17,774 nucleotides of DNA from the NCBI GenBank assembly GCA_041580375.1, contig JBFGDZ010000066.1, forward strand, positions 1-17,774. The letters are read 5' to 3'. The position numbers and the translations under genes are program-made. The notes under the pieces are model-generated. The model worked only from the letters and a program-made list of their open reading frames with translations. It was not told where the DNA came from and did not search any database. This stretch comes from JAPUIN01 sp041580375 (GTDB lineage: Bacteria > Acidobacteriota > Polarisedimenticolia > Gp22-AA2). Of the stretch, positions 1 through 8,874 are shown piece after piece; position 1 is the stretch's first letter, and each line of letters starts with the position of its first letter.

Positions 1-1184
<1,184 letters not shown>

Positions 1185-1188
1185 CGCG

Positions 1189-1488
1189 TCACCAGCGCAT
1201 GAGGCTCGCGTCGTCCACGTCGGCGGTCCGCCGGCGCCGGAACAGCGCGATGACGATCGCCAGCCCGACGGCCGCCTCGGCCGCCGCCACGGTCATGACG
1301 AAGAAGACGAACACGTGCCCCCCCATCGTCTGGCCCTCCTGCGCGAAGGCGGCGAAGGTGAGGTTCACGGCGTTGAGCATCAGCTCGATGCACATCAGAA
1401 TGACGATGATGTTGCGGCGGACGAGAACGCCGACGCAGCCGATGGTGAAGAGCAGCGCGGCGATGATCAGGTAGAACGTGACGCCCAT
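1189..1488 (-). CDS. nuoK: NADH-quinone oxidoreductase subunit K (NuoK)
   Basis: Small three-helix membrane subunit of complex I that forms part of the proton path between NuoJ and the antiporter-like subunits. At 99 aa it has the normal family length (about 100). The conserved membrane glutamates are present: Glu35 in MCIELMLNAVNL and Glu71 in AAAEAAVGLAIV, equivalent to E. coli Glu36 and Glu72. Three hydrophobic segments run at about residues 3-22, 28-50 and 56-82. The ATG at 1488 follows the nuoJ stop by 10 nt, with an AGGGA Shine-Dalgarno-like stretch overlapping that stop. The order J-K-L is the standard one for bacterial nuo operons. Confidence 0.97.
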   Translation of the reverse strand: MGVTFYLIIAALLFTIGCVGVLVRRNIIVILMCIELMLNAVNLTFAAFAQEGQTMGGHVFVFFVMTVAAAEAAVGLAIVIALFRRRRTADVDDASLMRW

Positions 1489-1498
1489 CGCGGGGTCC

Positions 1499-2149
1499 CT
1501 ACTCGAGCCGCCGCTTCGCCAGCATCACCGCGCCGACCATCGCGGCGACGAGCAGGACGGATGCGGCCTCGAAGGCGAAGACGTACTCGTTGAACATCAG
1601 CCAGCCCAGGTCGCGCGCCGTGCCGAACCCCTGCCGGAACGACTCCGGCTGGAAGTACGGGGGATCCGAGCGGTGCTGCACGGCCCAGAACAGGAGACCC
1701 GCGAACACGGCGCCCACCGCGATCGCTCCCCATCTTTGCAGTGCGCTGCCGGCACGGAGCGCCTCCTCGGCCCTCAGGTTCAGGAGCATCACGACGAAGA
1801 CGAACAGCACCATGATGGCGCCCGCGTAGATGATGACCTGGAGGACGGCGAGAAACTGCGCCTGCAGGAGCAGGTAGAACAGCGCGATGCAGAACAGATT
1901 CAGGATCAGAAAGAGAACGGAGACCATCGGGTTCGGGTGCATCACCACCAGAAGGGCGGAGAGGATCGCGACGAAGCCGATCGCGCCGGCCCAGAACTCG
2001 GTTCGCGTCAGGTCCTGGTGGAAGGCGCCCGCGAGGACCGCCGCGGCGGCGACAGCGAGGACGGCCGGGACGACGCGGCGCTCCGGCATGAAGGCGCGCA
2101 GCAGCGAAAACGCCACCAGGACGACGATGAGCCCGATCAGGAGCGACAT
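1499..2149 (-). CDS. nuoJ: NADH-quinone oxidoreductase subunit J (NuoJ), N-terminally extended
   Basis: Membrane subunit of complex I that couples the quinone site to the proton channels. The 216-aa product carries the NuoJ core from about residue 52: FWAGAIGFVAILSALLVV, then a hydrophobic segment, then the diagnostic VIIYAGAIMVLFVFVVMLLN. About 50 residues precede this core and contain two extra hydrophobic stretches (roughly 2-18 and 27-42) that the E. coli protein, which begins at the core, lacks. The ATG at 2149 is 4 nt from the nuoH stop (TGA AGAC ATG), which favours the long start; a later start would leave an unusual gap of about 150 nt. The nuoI gene normally found between nuoH and nuoJ is missing. 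No strong Shine-Dalgarno precedes the start. Confidence 0.93.
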   Translation of the reverse strand: MSLLIGLIVVLVAFSLLRAFMPERRVVPAVLAVAAAAVLAGAFHQDLTRTEFWAGAIGFVAILSALLVVMHPNPMVSVLFLILNLFCIALFYLLLQAQFLAVLQVIIYAGAIMVLFVFVVMLLNLRAEEALRAGSALQRWGAIAVGAVFAGLLFWAVQHRSDPPYFQPESFRQGFGTARDLGWLMFNEYVFAFEAASVLLVAAMVGAVMLAKRRLE

Positions 2150-2153
2150 GTCT

Positions 2154-3191
2154 TCACGCCCAGCCCATCAGGATGATGAACGAGACCCACAGGAGATGCG
2201 CGAGACCGGCGGGGAGGAGCACCTTCCACCCCAGGTTCATCAGCTGGTCGTAGCGGAACCGCGGGATCGTCCAGCGCACCCACACGTAAATGAACAGGAA
2301 GAAGGCCACCTTCGCGGCGAAGGCCAGCACCTGAACGGCGACGGCCGCGGTCTCGGGCAGCCCGAGCAGGTGCAGGCCGGGCACGTGGTAGCCGCCGCAG
2401 TACAGCGTCGCCGCCAGGGCCGAGGCCGTGATCATGTTCGCGTACTCGGCCATGTAGAACATGGAGAAGCGCATGCCCGAGTACTCGGTGTGGTAGCCGC
2501 CGACGAGCTCCGTCTCGGCCTCCGGCAGGTCGAAGGGCAGGCGGTTGGTCTCCGCGAACGCCGCCGTCATGAAGATGATGAAGCCCGGCAGCTGCCAGAG
2601 GATGTTCCAGCCGTGCTCCGCCTGCCGGGCGACCACGTCGGTGAGGCGCAGCGACCCAGCCGACATCAGGACGCCGACGATGGCGATCGCCATGGCCAGC
2701 TCGTAGGAGATCAGCTGCGCCGACGAGCGCAATCCTCCCATCAGCGAGTATTTGTTGTTGGAGGACCACCCCGCCAGGGCGACTCCGTACACGCCCATCG
2801 AGGCGAACGCGAGGATGATCAGGATGCCGTTGTCGACCCCCGCGATCTGCAGCGGGATCTCCAGGCCGAAGGCGCGCAGCGTGGGACCGAAGGGCACGAC
2901 GGAAAAGGCGATCATCGCCGGCACGAAGAGGATCACCGGGGCCAGCATGTAGATCGTCTGGTGCGCGTGCGGGGGAAGGATCGCCTCCTTGAACAGGAAC
3001 TTGATCCCGTCGGCGAGGGGCTGCAGGAGGCCGAACGGACCGACCCGGTTGGGCCCGCGGCGATCCTGGATCCACGCCGAGACCCGGCGCTCGACCCACG
3101 TCATGTAGGCGACGGCGGTCAGGATGACGCCGAAGATCAGGGCGATCTTGATCGACGCCTCGATGATCACCCGCTGCAGGCCGGGCTCCAC
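2154..3191 (-). CDS. nuoH: NADH-quinone oxidoreductase subunit H (NuoH)
   Basis: Membrane subunit that forms the entrance of the quinone chamber with NuoB, NuoD and NuoA. At 345 aa it has the usual length. Diagnostic stretches are AYMTWVERRVSAWIQDRRGP, followed by NRVGPFGLLQPLADGIKFL, then YELAMAIAIVGVLMSAGSL, and NRLPFDLPEAETELVGGYHT, the acidic quinone-site loop. The start is a GTG at 3191, one base after the nuoG stop, and is supported by an AAGGAG Shine-Dalgarno 7 nt upstream inside the end of nuoG. The neighbouring nuoJ starts 4 nt after the stop. The NuoI ferredoxin subunit that usually follows is not encoded here. Confidence 0.97.
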   Translation of the reverse strand: MEPGLQRVIIEASIKIALIFGVILTAVAYMTWVERRVSAWIQDRRGPNRVGPFGLLQPLADGIKFLFKEAILPPHAHQTIYMLAPVILFVPAMIAFSVVPFGPTLRAFGLEIPLQIAGVDNGILIILAFASMGVYGVALAGWSSNNKYSLMGGLRSSAQLISYELAMAIAIVGVLMSAGSLRLTDVVARQAEHGWNILWQLPGFIIFMTAAFAETNRLPFDLPEAETELVGGYHTEYSGMRFSMFYMAEYANMITASALAATLYCGGYHVPGLHLLGLPETAAVAVQVLAFAAKVAFFLFIYVWVRWTIPRFRYDQLMNLGWKVLLPAGLAHLLWVSFIILMGWA

Positions 3192-3192
3192 C

Positions 3193-4833
3193 TCACCGCT
3201 CCTTCACGGGGACGCCGCCCCGGCCGATCGACCTGTACGACAGGCCGGCGAAGGCCGGCTGCCGGGCGGCCAGATCGTCGAACACGCTCGACGCCGAGTC
3301 GTAGTTCGCGGACAAGCCGAATCGTCGCCCCAGCTCGCTCAGGATGCTCCAGACCGGCTCCGACTCGTTCGATGGCTTGAGGGCCGCGCGCGCCCTCTGC
3401 GCCCGCCCGTCGCAGTTCACGTACACGCCTTCGGCCTCGCTCCACGCTCGCGCCGGCAGGGCGGCGTGCGCCGCCTTCGCGGTCGGGTCGTCCCAGGAGT
3501 CGACCACGACCAGCGCCTCGATGGTCTCGAGGGACGAGGCGTCGAGCAGGCCGTCGGCGATCGGGTCCTCCCCGACGACGACGAGGCCGCGGACGCGTCC
3601 GGCCGCGAGATCCTGCGCGATCTCGAGCACGCGGCCCGCATCGGGGCGCCCGATGCCGGTGAGCGCGGCGCCGCGCGCGTTCGGCGTCCTGTCGCGGCGG
3701 ATCAGAAGGTGATCGTCCTCCCCCTCCTCGTGCGGGGGGACGGCCAGCCGCGGAATCTTGAGCGCATCGCCGAGCACGCTCCGCGCGACGTGCAGATCCT
3801 CCACGGAGAGCCGCGCCGAGACGATCGCGGCCGTCGATTTCTCGCCGTGCCGCGAGGCGACGCTGCGCAGCAGGTCCGCCGCGCGATCGAGCGCCTCCTC
3901 CCAGGGTGCGGTCCGCGAAGTCCCGTCCTCGCCGCGCACGCGCGGCGCATCCAGACGGGGACGCGAAACGAGCGCTTCGTGGGAGGACCGTCCCGCGTCG
4001 CACATCCACCAGCGGTTGACCTCCATGTTCTCGCGCGGCGTCAGGCGCTGGATGCGGTTCTTGTACACGGCGACGTCCACGTTGCACCCGCGCGCGCAGG
4101 CGACGCAGATCGAAGGGGTGTTCTTCAGGAACCAGACGCGCGCCCGGAAGCGGAACGGCGTCCAGGTCAGCGCGCCCACCGGGCAGACGTCGACGGTGCA
4201 CCCGGAGTAGGGGTTGTCGAGCGGCTTCCCGGGGAACGTCCCGATGATGGCGTGATCGCCGCGCTGGAACAGGCCGAGCTCGTGGCTCTTGCTGATCTCG
4301 TCGCAGAAGCGGATGCAGCGCGTGCACTTGATGCACCGTTCGGCGTCGAACGTCACGTCGCGGCCGATCGGGCCCCGCTTGGGGAAGTGAACCTTCTCGT
4401 CCTGGAACCGGCTGTACGCCTGGCCGTGCAGGGCCGAGTACTCCTGCAGCCGGCACTCGCCCGCCTGGTCGCAGATGGGGCAGTCGAGGGGGTGGTTGAT
4501 CAGGAGGAACTCCATGATCCCCTCGCGGCTTCCCACAACGCGCGGGGTATCGGTCCGGACGGACATGCCCTGCGTCGCGTTGGTGGCGCATCCGATCTGG
4601 AGCTTAGGGACCTTCTCGATTTCCACCAGGCACATGCGGCAGTTGCCTGCGATGCTGAGCCCGGGGTGGTAGCAGTAGTGCGGGATCGTGATCCCCATGC
4701 CCGCGGCGGCCTGCAGGACGGTCGTCCCTTTCTTCACCACGACGGGCCGGCCGTCGATCAGGAGGGACACCTCGTCCGGGCCGGGCTCCGGCAGGGCGGG
4801 CGCGACGGGATCGGAGGCTCGTGGCTGGTCCAT
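3193..4833 (-). CDS. nuoG: NADH-quinone oxidoreductase subunit G (NuoG), short form
   Basis: Large iron-sulfur subunit of the NADH module that carries electrons from NuoF towards the quinone site. The 546-aa product starts at the ATG at 4833 (MDQPRASDPV), 8 nt after the nuoF stop, behind a GAGGAG sequence. All cluster ligands can be placed: N1b Cys54/65/68/82, the N5-type His114-Cys118-Cys121-Cys127, N4 Cys167/170/173 with Cys217, and the optional N7 site CxxCxxxC-x27-C at Cys243/246/250/278. The C-terminal half (about 300-546) is a reduced molybdopterin-oxidoreductase-like domain that still has recognisable ALPARAWSEAEGVYVN and VWSILSELGRRFG stretches. Well-studied NuoG proteins are about 780-910 aa, so much of that domain is missing. 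The reading frame stays open upstream to 6249, but that part only shadows nuoF and nuoE. Confidence 0.95.
   Translation of the reverse strand: MDQPRASDPVAPALPEPGPDEVSLLIDGRPVVVKKGTTVLQAAAGMGITIPHYCYHPGLSIAGNCRMCLVEIEKVPKLQIGCATNATQGMSVRTDTPRVVGSREGIMEFLLINHPLDCPICDQAGECRLQEYSALHGQAYSRFQDEKVHFPKRGPIGRDVTFDAERCIKCTRCIRFCDEISKSHELGLFQRGDHAIIGTFPGKPLDNPYSGCTVDVCPVGALTWTPFRFRARVWFLKNTPSICVACARGCNVDVAVYKNRIQRLTPRENMEVNRWWMCDAGRSSHEALVSRPRLDAPRVRGEDGTSRTAPWEEALDRAADLLRSVASRHGEKSTAAIVSARLSVEDLHVARSVLGDALKIPRLAVPPHEEGEDDHLLIRRDRTPNARGAALTGIGRPDAGRVLEIAQDLAAGRVRGLVVVGEDPIADGLLDASSLETIEALVVVDSWDDPTAKAAHAALPARAWSEAEGVYVNCDGRAQRARAALKPSNESEPVWSILSELGRRFGLSANYDSASSVFDDLAARQPAFAGLSYRSIGRGGVPVKER
3199..3204 (-). 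promoter_or_regulatory. Shine-Dalgarno sequence deciding the nuoH GTG start
   Basis: On the minus strand this reads AAGGAG, 7 nt before the GTG at 3191-3189 and inside the last codons of nuoG. It supports the non-ATG start of nuoH and translational coupling of the two genes. Confidence 0.6.
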
Positions 4834-4841
4834 CGTCTCCT

Positions 4842-6131
4842 CTAGATCAGGCTCGGGCCGCCGATGGGGCAGCCGCGGCGTCGGACGTGCTCGAGATACT
4901 CGTCGCGGAACGCGGCGACGTACGACTGGACGGGCCAGGCGATCGCCTCGCCGAACGGGCAGATCGTGTGGCCCTCGACCCGGCCGGCGACGTCGGCGAG
5001 GAGATCGACGTCCCCCTCCGAACCCTCGCCCTTTTCCAGGCGTTCCAGGATCTTCACGAACCAGCCGGTCCCCTCCCGGCAGGGGGTGCACTGGCCGCAG
5101 GATTCGTGCGCGTAGAAGCGGGCCAGGTTCAGAAGCGCCTGCACCATGCAGGTGCCGCTGTCCATGACCATCACGCCGGCCGATCCGAGCATCGATCCCG
5201 CCTCCATGAGCGAATCGAAATCCATGCGCACTTCGCACTTCGACGCCGGCAGAATCTTCATCGACGATCCTCCCGGCACCACCGCCTTGAGAGGCCGATC
5301 CGGGTGGAGCATGCCTCCCGCTCTGTCCTCGATCAGCTCCTTGAGAGGGATGCCCAGCTCCGCCTCGTACACCCCCGGCCGCTTCACGTGCCCGGAAACA
5401 CAGAACAGCTTGGGACCGGTGTTCTTCGGCGGGCGGCCCAGCCCCGCGAACCACTCCGCCCCGCGCTCGGCGATGAGGGTGACGTTCGCCAGGGTCTCGA
5501 CGTTGTTGATGATGGTCGGACACCCGTACAGGCCGACCACGGCCGGGAACGGCGGCTTGAGACGCGGGAGGCCGCGCTTCCCCTCGAGGGATTCGAGAAG
5601 CGCCGTCTCCTCGCCGCAGATGTACGCCCCCGCGCCCCGGTAGATGATGACATCGAGATCGAAGCCGGTCTTCAGGATGTTCCTGCCGAGGTATCCCTTT
5701 TCGTACGCCTCCTCGACGGCGCGCTTGAAGATCCGGTATCCCTTGTGGAACTCGCCCCGGATGTAGAAGAACGCCGTCCGGCATTCGATGGCGTAGGCCG
5801 AAGCGATGATTCCCTCCAGCACCAGATGGGGATCGCGCTCGATCAGCAGCCGGTCCTTGAACGTCCCCGGCTCGCTCTCGTCGGCGTTGACGCAGAGATA
5901 GCGCGGCTTGTCCCTGGACTTGGGGAGAAAGCCCCACTTCACGCCGGTCGGGAACCCGGCGCCGCCCCGGCCCCTCAACCCCGAGTTCTTCACCTCGGTC
6001 GCGAACGCCTCCGGCGTCATCTCCTTCAGGACGCGGCGCAGACCGCGATACCCGCCGGCCTCGAGATAGACCCCGATCGTTTCGGAGCCCTCCCGATCCA
6101 TGTTGCGCGTGAGAAGTCGTTCGTGCGCCAT
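4842..6131 (-). CDS. nuoF: NADH-quinone oxidoreductase subunit F (NuoF)
   Basis: NADH-binding flavoprotein of complex I that oxidises NADH through FMN and passes electrons to cluster N3. The 429-aa product has the FMN/NADH glycine-rich motif GRGGAGFPTGVKW (about residues 54-66), then YLCVNADESEPGTFKDR and GAGAYICGEETALLESLEGK. The 4Fe-4S N3 ligands are Cys345/348/351 (ESCGQCTPC) and Cys391 (HTICPFGEA), spaced CxxCxxCx39C as expected. I chose the ATG at 6131 because AGGGA lies 9 nt upstream; the in-frame TTG at 6140 abuts that sequence and is less likely. It follows nuoE by about 12 nt and precedes nuoG by 8 nt, forming the E-F-G NADH module. Confidence 0.97.
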   Translation of the reverse strand: MAHERLLTRNMDREGSETIGVYLEAGGYRGLRRVLKEMTPEAFATEVKNSGLRGRGGAGFPTGVKWGFLPKSRDKPRYLCVNADESEPGTFKDRLLIERDPHLVLEGIIASAYAIECRTAFFYIRGEFHKGYRIFKRAVEEAYEKGYLGRNILKTGFDLDVIIYRGAGAYICGEETALLESLEGKRGLPRLKPPFPAVVGLYGCPTIINNVETLANVTLIAERGAEWFAGLGRPPKNTGPKLFCVSGHVKRPGVYEAELGIPLKELIEDRAGGMLHPDRPLKAVVPGGSSMKILPASKCEVRMDFDSLMEAGSMLGSAGVMVMDSGTCMVQALLNLARFYAHESCGQCTPCREGTGWFVKILERLEKGEGSEGDVDLLADVAGRVEGHTICPFGEAIAWPVQSYVAAFRDEYLEHVRRRGCPIGGPSLI

Positions 6132-6143
6132 GCGTCGCAATCC

Positions 6144-6632
6144 CTAATCCAGGCGAGCCAGGACCTCGTCCATCTTGTTCGGATCCAGCAGACCGTGTTC
6201 CTCCTGGTTGATCTGGATCATCGGCGCCTGATCGCAGGCGCCCAGGCACTCGACCGTCTCGAGCGAGAACCGTCCGTCCGGCGTCGTCTCGCCCGGGCGG
6301 ATACCGAGGCGCTCCTCCAGGTGCCGCAGCACCGCGCGGCAGCCCCGCAGCGCGCAGGAGAGCGTGCGGCAGATCTGGATGTGGTGGCGGCCGATCGGCT
6401 TCGTATGGAACATCGTGTAGAACGACACCACACCCGCGACGAACGCCGGGGAAACGTCGAGCTTGCCCGCGAGGTATTCCATCGCCTCGGCCGGCACGTA
6501 TCCCTTCTCCTCCTGCACGAGGTACAGCGCGGGGAGCAGCGCGGATCCTTTCCGGGGGAACGCGGACAACAGCTCGTCGATCCGGCGATCCGTCTCCGGA
6601 CGGACGGCCTTCGCCGGGGCCCCGGCGCTCAC
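6144..6632 (-). CDS. nuoE: NADH-quinone oxidoreductase subunit E (NuoE)
   Basis: Thioredoxin-fold 2Fe-2S subunit of the NADH module, partner of NuoF. The 162-aa length fits the family. The N1a cluster ligands are Cys88 and Cys93 (CRTLSC) and Cys129 and Cys133 (ECLGAC), giving CxxxxC-x35-CxxxC. The N-terminal helical region includes ALYLVQEEKGYVP and VVSFYTMFHTKP, both typical of NuoE. It starts with GTG at 6632, overlapping the nuoD stop by 4 bp (GTGA), which implies translational coupling. The stop is TAG at 6146-6144, just before nuoF. Confidence 0.97.
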   Translation of the reverse strand: MSAGAPAKAVRPETDRRIDELLSAFPRKGSALLPALYLVQEEKGYVPAEAMEYLAGKLDVSPAFVAGVVSFYTMFHTKPIGRHHIQICRTLSCALRGCRAVLRHLEERLGIRPGETTPDGRFSLETVECLGACDQAPMIQINQEEHGLLDPNKMDEVLARLD

Positions 6633-7867
6633 CGATCCACCTCCCCCATGACCGGATCGAGGCTCGCGATGACGGCGATCAGGTCGGAGAGCAGCCCGCC
6701 GACCGACATGGTCTCGATCGCCTGCAGGCCGATGAACGACGGGGATCGGATGTACAGGCGGTAGGGAGACTTGTCTCCCTCGCTCTTGATGTAGAAGCCC
6801 AGCTCACCCTTGGGAGCCTCGATGGCGTGGTACACCTCGCCCGCGGGCGGGTGGAAGCCCTCCGTGACGATCATGAACTGCTGGATCAGTTCCTCCATCT
6901 TCTGCAGGACGCGGTCCTTCTTCGGCAATACGACTTTGGGATCGTCGATGTCGATCGGCCCTTCCGGAAGCCGGTCGAGCGCCTGGCTCAGGATCCGGAT
7001 GCTCTGCCGCATCTCCTCCATGCGGACCAGGTAGCGGTCGTAGACGTCCCCCGCCTCGCCCACCGGCACGTCGAACTCATAGTTCTCGTAGCCGCTGTAC
7101 GGATGCGTCTTGCGGAGGTCGTAGGCGACGCCCGATCCCCTCAGGTTCGGCCCGGTCAGGCTCAGCGCCACGGCGTCCTCGGCGGAGATCACCCCGATCC
7201 CCTGGGTGCGCTTGATCCAGATGCGGTTTCCCGTGAGCAGGCCGTCGATCTCGTCCAGGGCTTTCGGGAAGGTTCTCACGAACGACGCGACCTTGTCGGT
7301 CCACCCGGCCGGGAGATCGCGGGCCAGTCCGCCGACGCGCGGATACGACGTGGTGAGGCGCGTTCCGGTCAGGGACTCGATGATGTCGTACAGCGTCTCG
7401 CGCTCGCGGAAGGTGTGGAAGAAGACGGTCGCGGCGCCCAGGTCGAGCGCGCCGGTACCCAGCCACAGGAGGTGCGCGGAGATGCGCGCGATCTCGCAGC
7501 ACATCACCCGGATCACCTGGGCCCGCGGCGGGACCGTGATGTCCATGAGCTTCTCGATGGCGAGAATGTAGGCGACGTTGTTCGACAGCGGCGCCAGGTA
7601 GTCGAGGCGATCCGTATAGGGGATGAACTGCGTGTAGGTCATCGACTCGGCGATCTTCTCCATGCCGCGGTGCAGGTAGCCGACGTGCGGCTGAACCGTC
7701 TTCACGACCTCGCCGTCCAGCGTCAGCACGAGTCTCAGCACGCCGTGCGTGGAGGGATGCGACGGCCCCATGTTGATCACCATCCGGTCGCCGTGCACGG
7801 CGTCCTCGTCGCGGGGGAGGGCGGGCGGCATGCCGGGCGGCCCCTCGGGGATCCTCGTCTCGGCCAT
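6629..7867 (-). CDS. nuoD: NADH-quinone oxidoreductase subunit D (NuoD, 49 kDa homologue)
   Basis: Quinone-module subunit that forms the headgroup-binding site with NuoB. The 412-aa product begins at the ATG at 7867, which shares its A with the nuoC stop (TGATG). The frame is open further upstream, but that part overlaps nuoC and shows no NuoD homology. Near the N-terminus is NMGPSHPSTHGVLRLVLTLD; His41 and Tyr90 (in DRLDY) correspond to Thermus Nqo4 His38 and Tyr87, the quinone-contacting pair, with the same 49-residue spacing. The C-terminus RSPSFIGLQAIETMSVGG...DPVMGEVDR is canonical. Its normal partner NuoB is not encoded in this operon. Confidence 0.97.
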   Translation of the reverse strand: MAETRIPEGPPGMPPALPRDEDAVHGDRMVINMGPSHPSTHGVLRLVLTLDGEVVKTVQPHVGYLHRGMEKIAESMTYTQFIPYTDRLDYLAPLSNNVAYILAIEKLMDITVPPRAQVIRVMCCEIARISAHLLWLGTGALDLGAATVFFHTFRERETLYDIIESLTGTRLTTSYPRVGGLARDLPAGWTDKVASFVRTFPKALDEIDGLLTGNRIWIKRTQGIGVISAEDAVALSLTGPNLRGSGVAYDLRKTHPYSGYENYEFDVPVGEAGDVYDRYLVRMEEMRQSIRILSQALDRLPEGPIDIDDPKVVLPKKDRVLQKMEELIQQFMIVTEGFHPPAGEVYHAIEAPKGELGFYIKSEGDKSPYRLYIRSPSFIGLQAIETMSVGGLLSDLIAVIASLDPVMGEVDR

Positions 7868-8412
7868 CAGGCGTGCTCCATGTCGCGGAACCCGCGCGAG
7901 GCGGGGCGGCCGGGCGGATCGAGTTTCGTCGGCCCTCCCTCGACGTCGAAGTCCTTGCGCAGGGGATGATCCTCGTAATCCTCCGGCATGATGATCCTCC
8001 GGAGGTCCGGATGTCCCTGGAACCGGATGCCTACGAGATCGAACGCCTCGCGCTCGGGCCAGTTGGCGCCGGGCCAGACCGGAGTCACGCTGGGCACGGT
8101 CTCCCCCTCCTTGAGGCGCACCTTCAGCCGGAGGCGGTGGTTCCTCTGCAGCGAGAACAGCTCGTAGATCACCTCGTACTCGTAGTCGCGCTCGAGGAAG
8201 TGCGTGCCGAGCACGCAGCTCAGCATGTCGAAGGCGCACTCCGGATCGTCCCTGAGGAAGCGGGCGATCTCCACGATGCTCGCGGCCGGGACGATGAGCG
8301 TGATCTCGCCGCGGAACTCGGCCGTCTCGAGGACGGCGTTCGGGTGTCGCTCCTTCAGGCGATCCGGGACGTGGCGTGGCGGGTTCGGCTCGATCCAGGG
8401 TCCGGCGGCCAT
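7867..8412 (-). CDS. nuoC: NADH-quinone oxidoreductase subunit C (NuoC, 30 kDa homologue)
   Basis: Quinone-module subunit of complex I lying on the cytoplasmic side next to NuoD. The 181-aa length is normal for a free-standing NuoC; it is not fused to NuoD as it is in E. coli. The family signature is clear near residues 118-155: WPEREAFDLVGIRFQGHP, then DLRRIIMPEDYEDHPLRKDF. The ATG at 8412 lies 4 nt after the nuoA stop. In most operons nuoB stands between nuoA and nuoC, and here there is no room for it. The stop overlaps the nuoD start by one base. Confidence 0.96.
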   Translation of the reverse strand: MAAGPWIEPNPPRHVPDRLKERHPNAVLETAEFRGEITLIVPAASIVEIARFLRDDPECAFDMLSCVLGTHFLERDYEYEVIYELFSLQRNHRLRLKVRLKEGETVPSVTPVWPGANWPEREAFDLVGIRFQGHPDLRRIIMPEDYEDHPLRKDFDVEGGPTKLDPPGRPASRGFRDMEHA

Positions 8413-8416
8413 CGCG

Positions 8417-8770
8417 TCAGTCCCACTCCAGGGCGCCGCGCCGCCAGCAGTAGATCAGGCCGATCAGCAGGATGCCGACGAAGATCGACATCTCGATGAA
8501 CGCAGCCAGCCCCATGTCGCGGAAGATGGTCGCCCACGGATAGAGGAAGGCCGTCTCGATGTCGAACAGGATGAAGAGCATCGCCACCATGTAGAAGCGG
8601 ACGGTGTAGCGCTTGTCGGCGGGCTCGAAAGGCGGCAGCCCGCATTCGTAGGGGCTCAGGTCGGTCCGGCTGCGGCCGGGCCGCCCGAGCAGCGACGATA
8701 GACCGAGGATGGCCAGCGCCAGGACGAGCGCGGCGACAAGCTGGAGCCCTATCGGTACATAGTCGATCAC
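8417..8770 (-). CDS. nuoA: NADH-quinone oxidoreductase subunit A (NuoA), first gene of the operon
   Basis: Small three-helix membrane subunit near the quinone entrance. The 117-aa product (MIDYVPIGLQLVAAL...) has the diagnostic loop SPYECGLPPFEPA with its conserved Cys, then FYMVAMLFILFDIETAFLYPWA, the typical NuoA core, and a third helix at about residues 90-107. The start is GTG at 8770. A nearby ATG at 8760 is out of frame, and the Shine-Dalgarno is weak. It is the first gene of the nuo operon, with its own promoter and a putative operator upstream. Confidence 0.96.
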   Translation of the reverse strand: MIDYVPIGLQLVAALVLALAILGLSSLLGRPGRSRTDLSPYECGLPPFEPADKRYTVRFYMVAMLFILFDIETAFLYPWATIFRDMGLAAFIEMSIFVGILLIGLIYCWRRGALEWD

Positions 8771-8821
8771 GCGGCCACCGGGCCCCGCAGGCGGCGCGGG
8801 GCGCGCCCCTATCCACCCGTC

Positions 8822-8839
8822 TCGTGATATTTTTCACAA
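8822..8839 (-). promoter_or_regulatory. Putative Rex-type (or CRP-family) operator upstream of nuoA
   Basis: On the minus strand this reads TTGTGAA-AAAT-ATCACGA, an AT-rich inverted repeat in otherwise GC-rich DNA. It matches 12 of 14 defined bases of the Rex consensus TTGTGAA-N4-TTCACAA. Rex represses respiratory genes, including nuo in Streptomyces, when the NADH/NAD+ ratio is low. The site lies 52 nt before the nuoA GTG and roughly 30-45 nt downstream of the predicted transcription start, where a bound repressor could block elongation. TGTGA-N6-TCACG also fits a CRP-family half-site pattern, so the factor is uncertain. Confidence 0.45.
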
Positions 8840-8874
8840 AGACGACGAGGACCTTCGTTGCACAAGAAGCGCTC

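Noticed and set aside
4834..6249. Upstream extension of the nuoG frame, giving an apparent 1018-aa protein
   Set aside because: This stretch overlaps the well-supported nuoF and nuoE genes in another frame and has no NuoG homology; the real start is the ATG at 4833.
4821..6764. 647-codon plus-strand open frame, with similar long plus-strand frames at 3124-4845, 9098-10564, 10486-13467 and 14248-16377
   Set aside because: Each lies fully opposite confident minus-strand genes, shows low-complexity Arg/Ala/Asp-rich composition, and has no recognisable domain. Such frames are typical of GC-rich DNA.
7868..8239. N-terminal extension of the nuoD frame
   Set aside because: It overlaps nuoC, and the NuoD homology starts only after the ATG at 7867, which is coupled to the nuoC stop.
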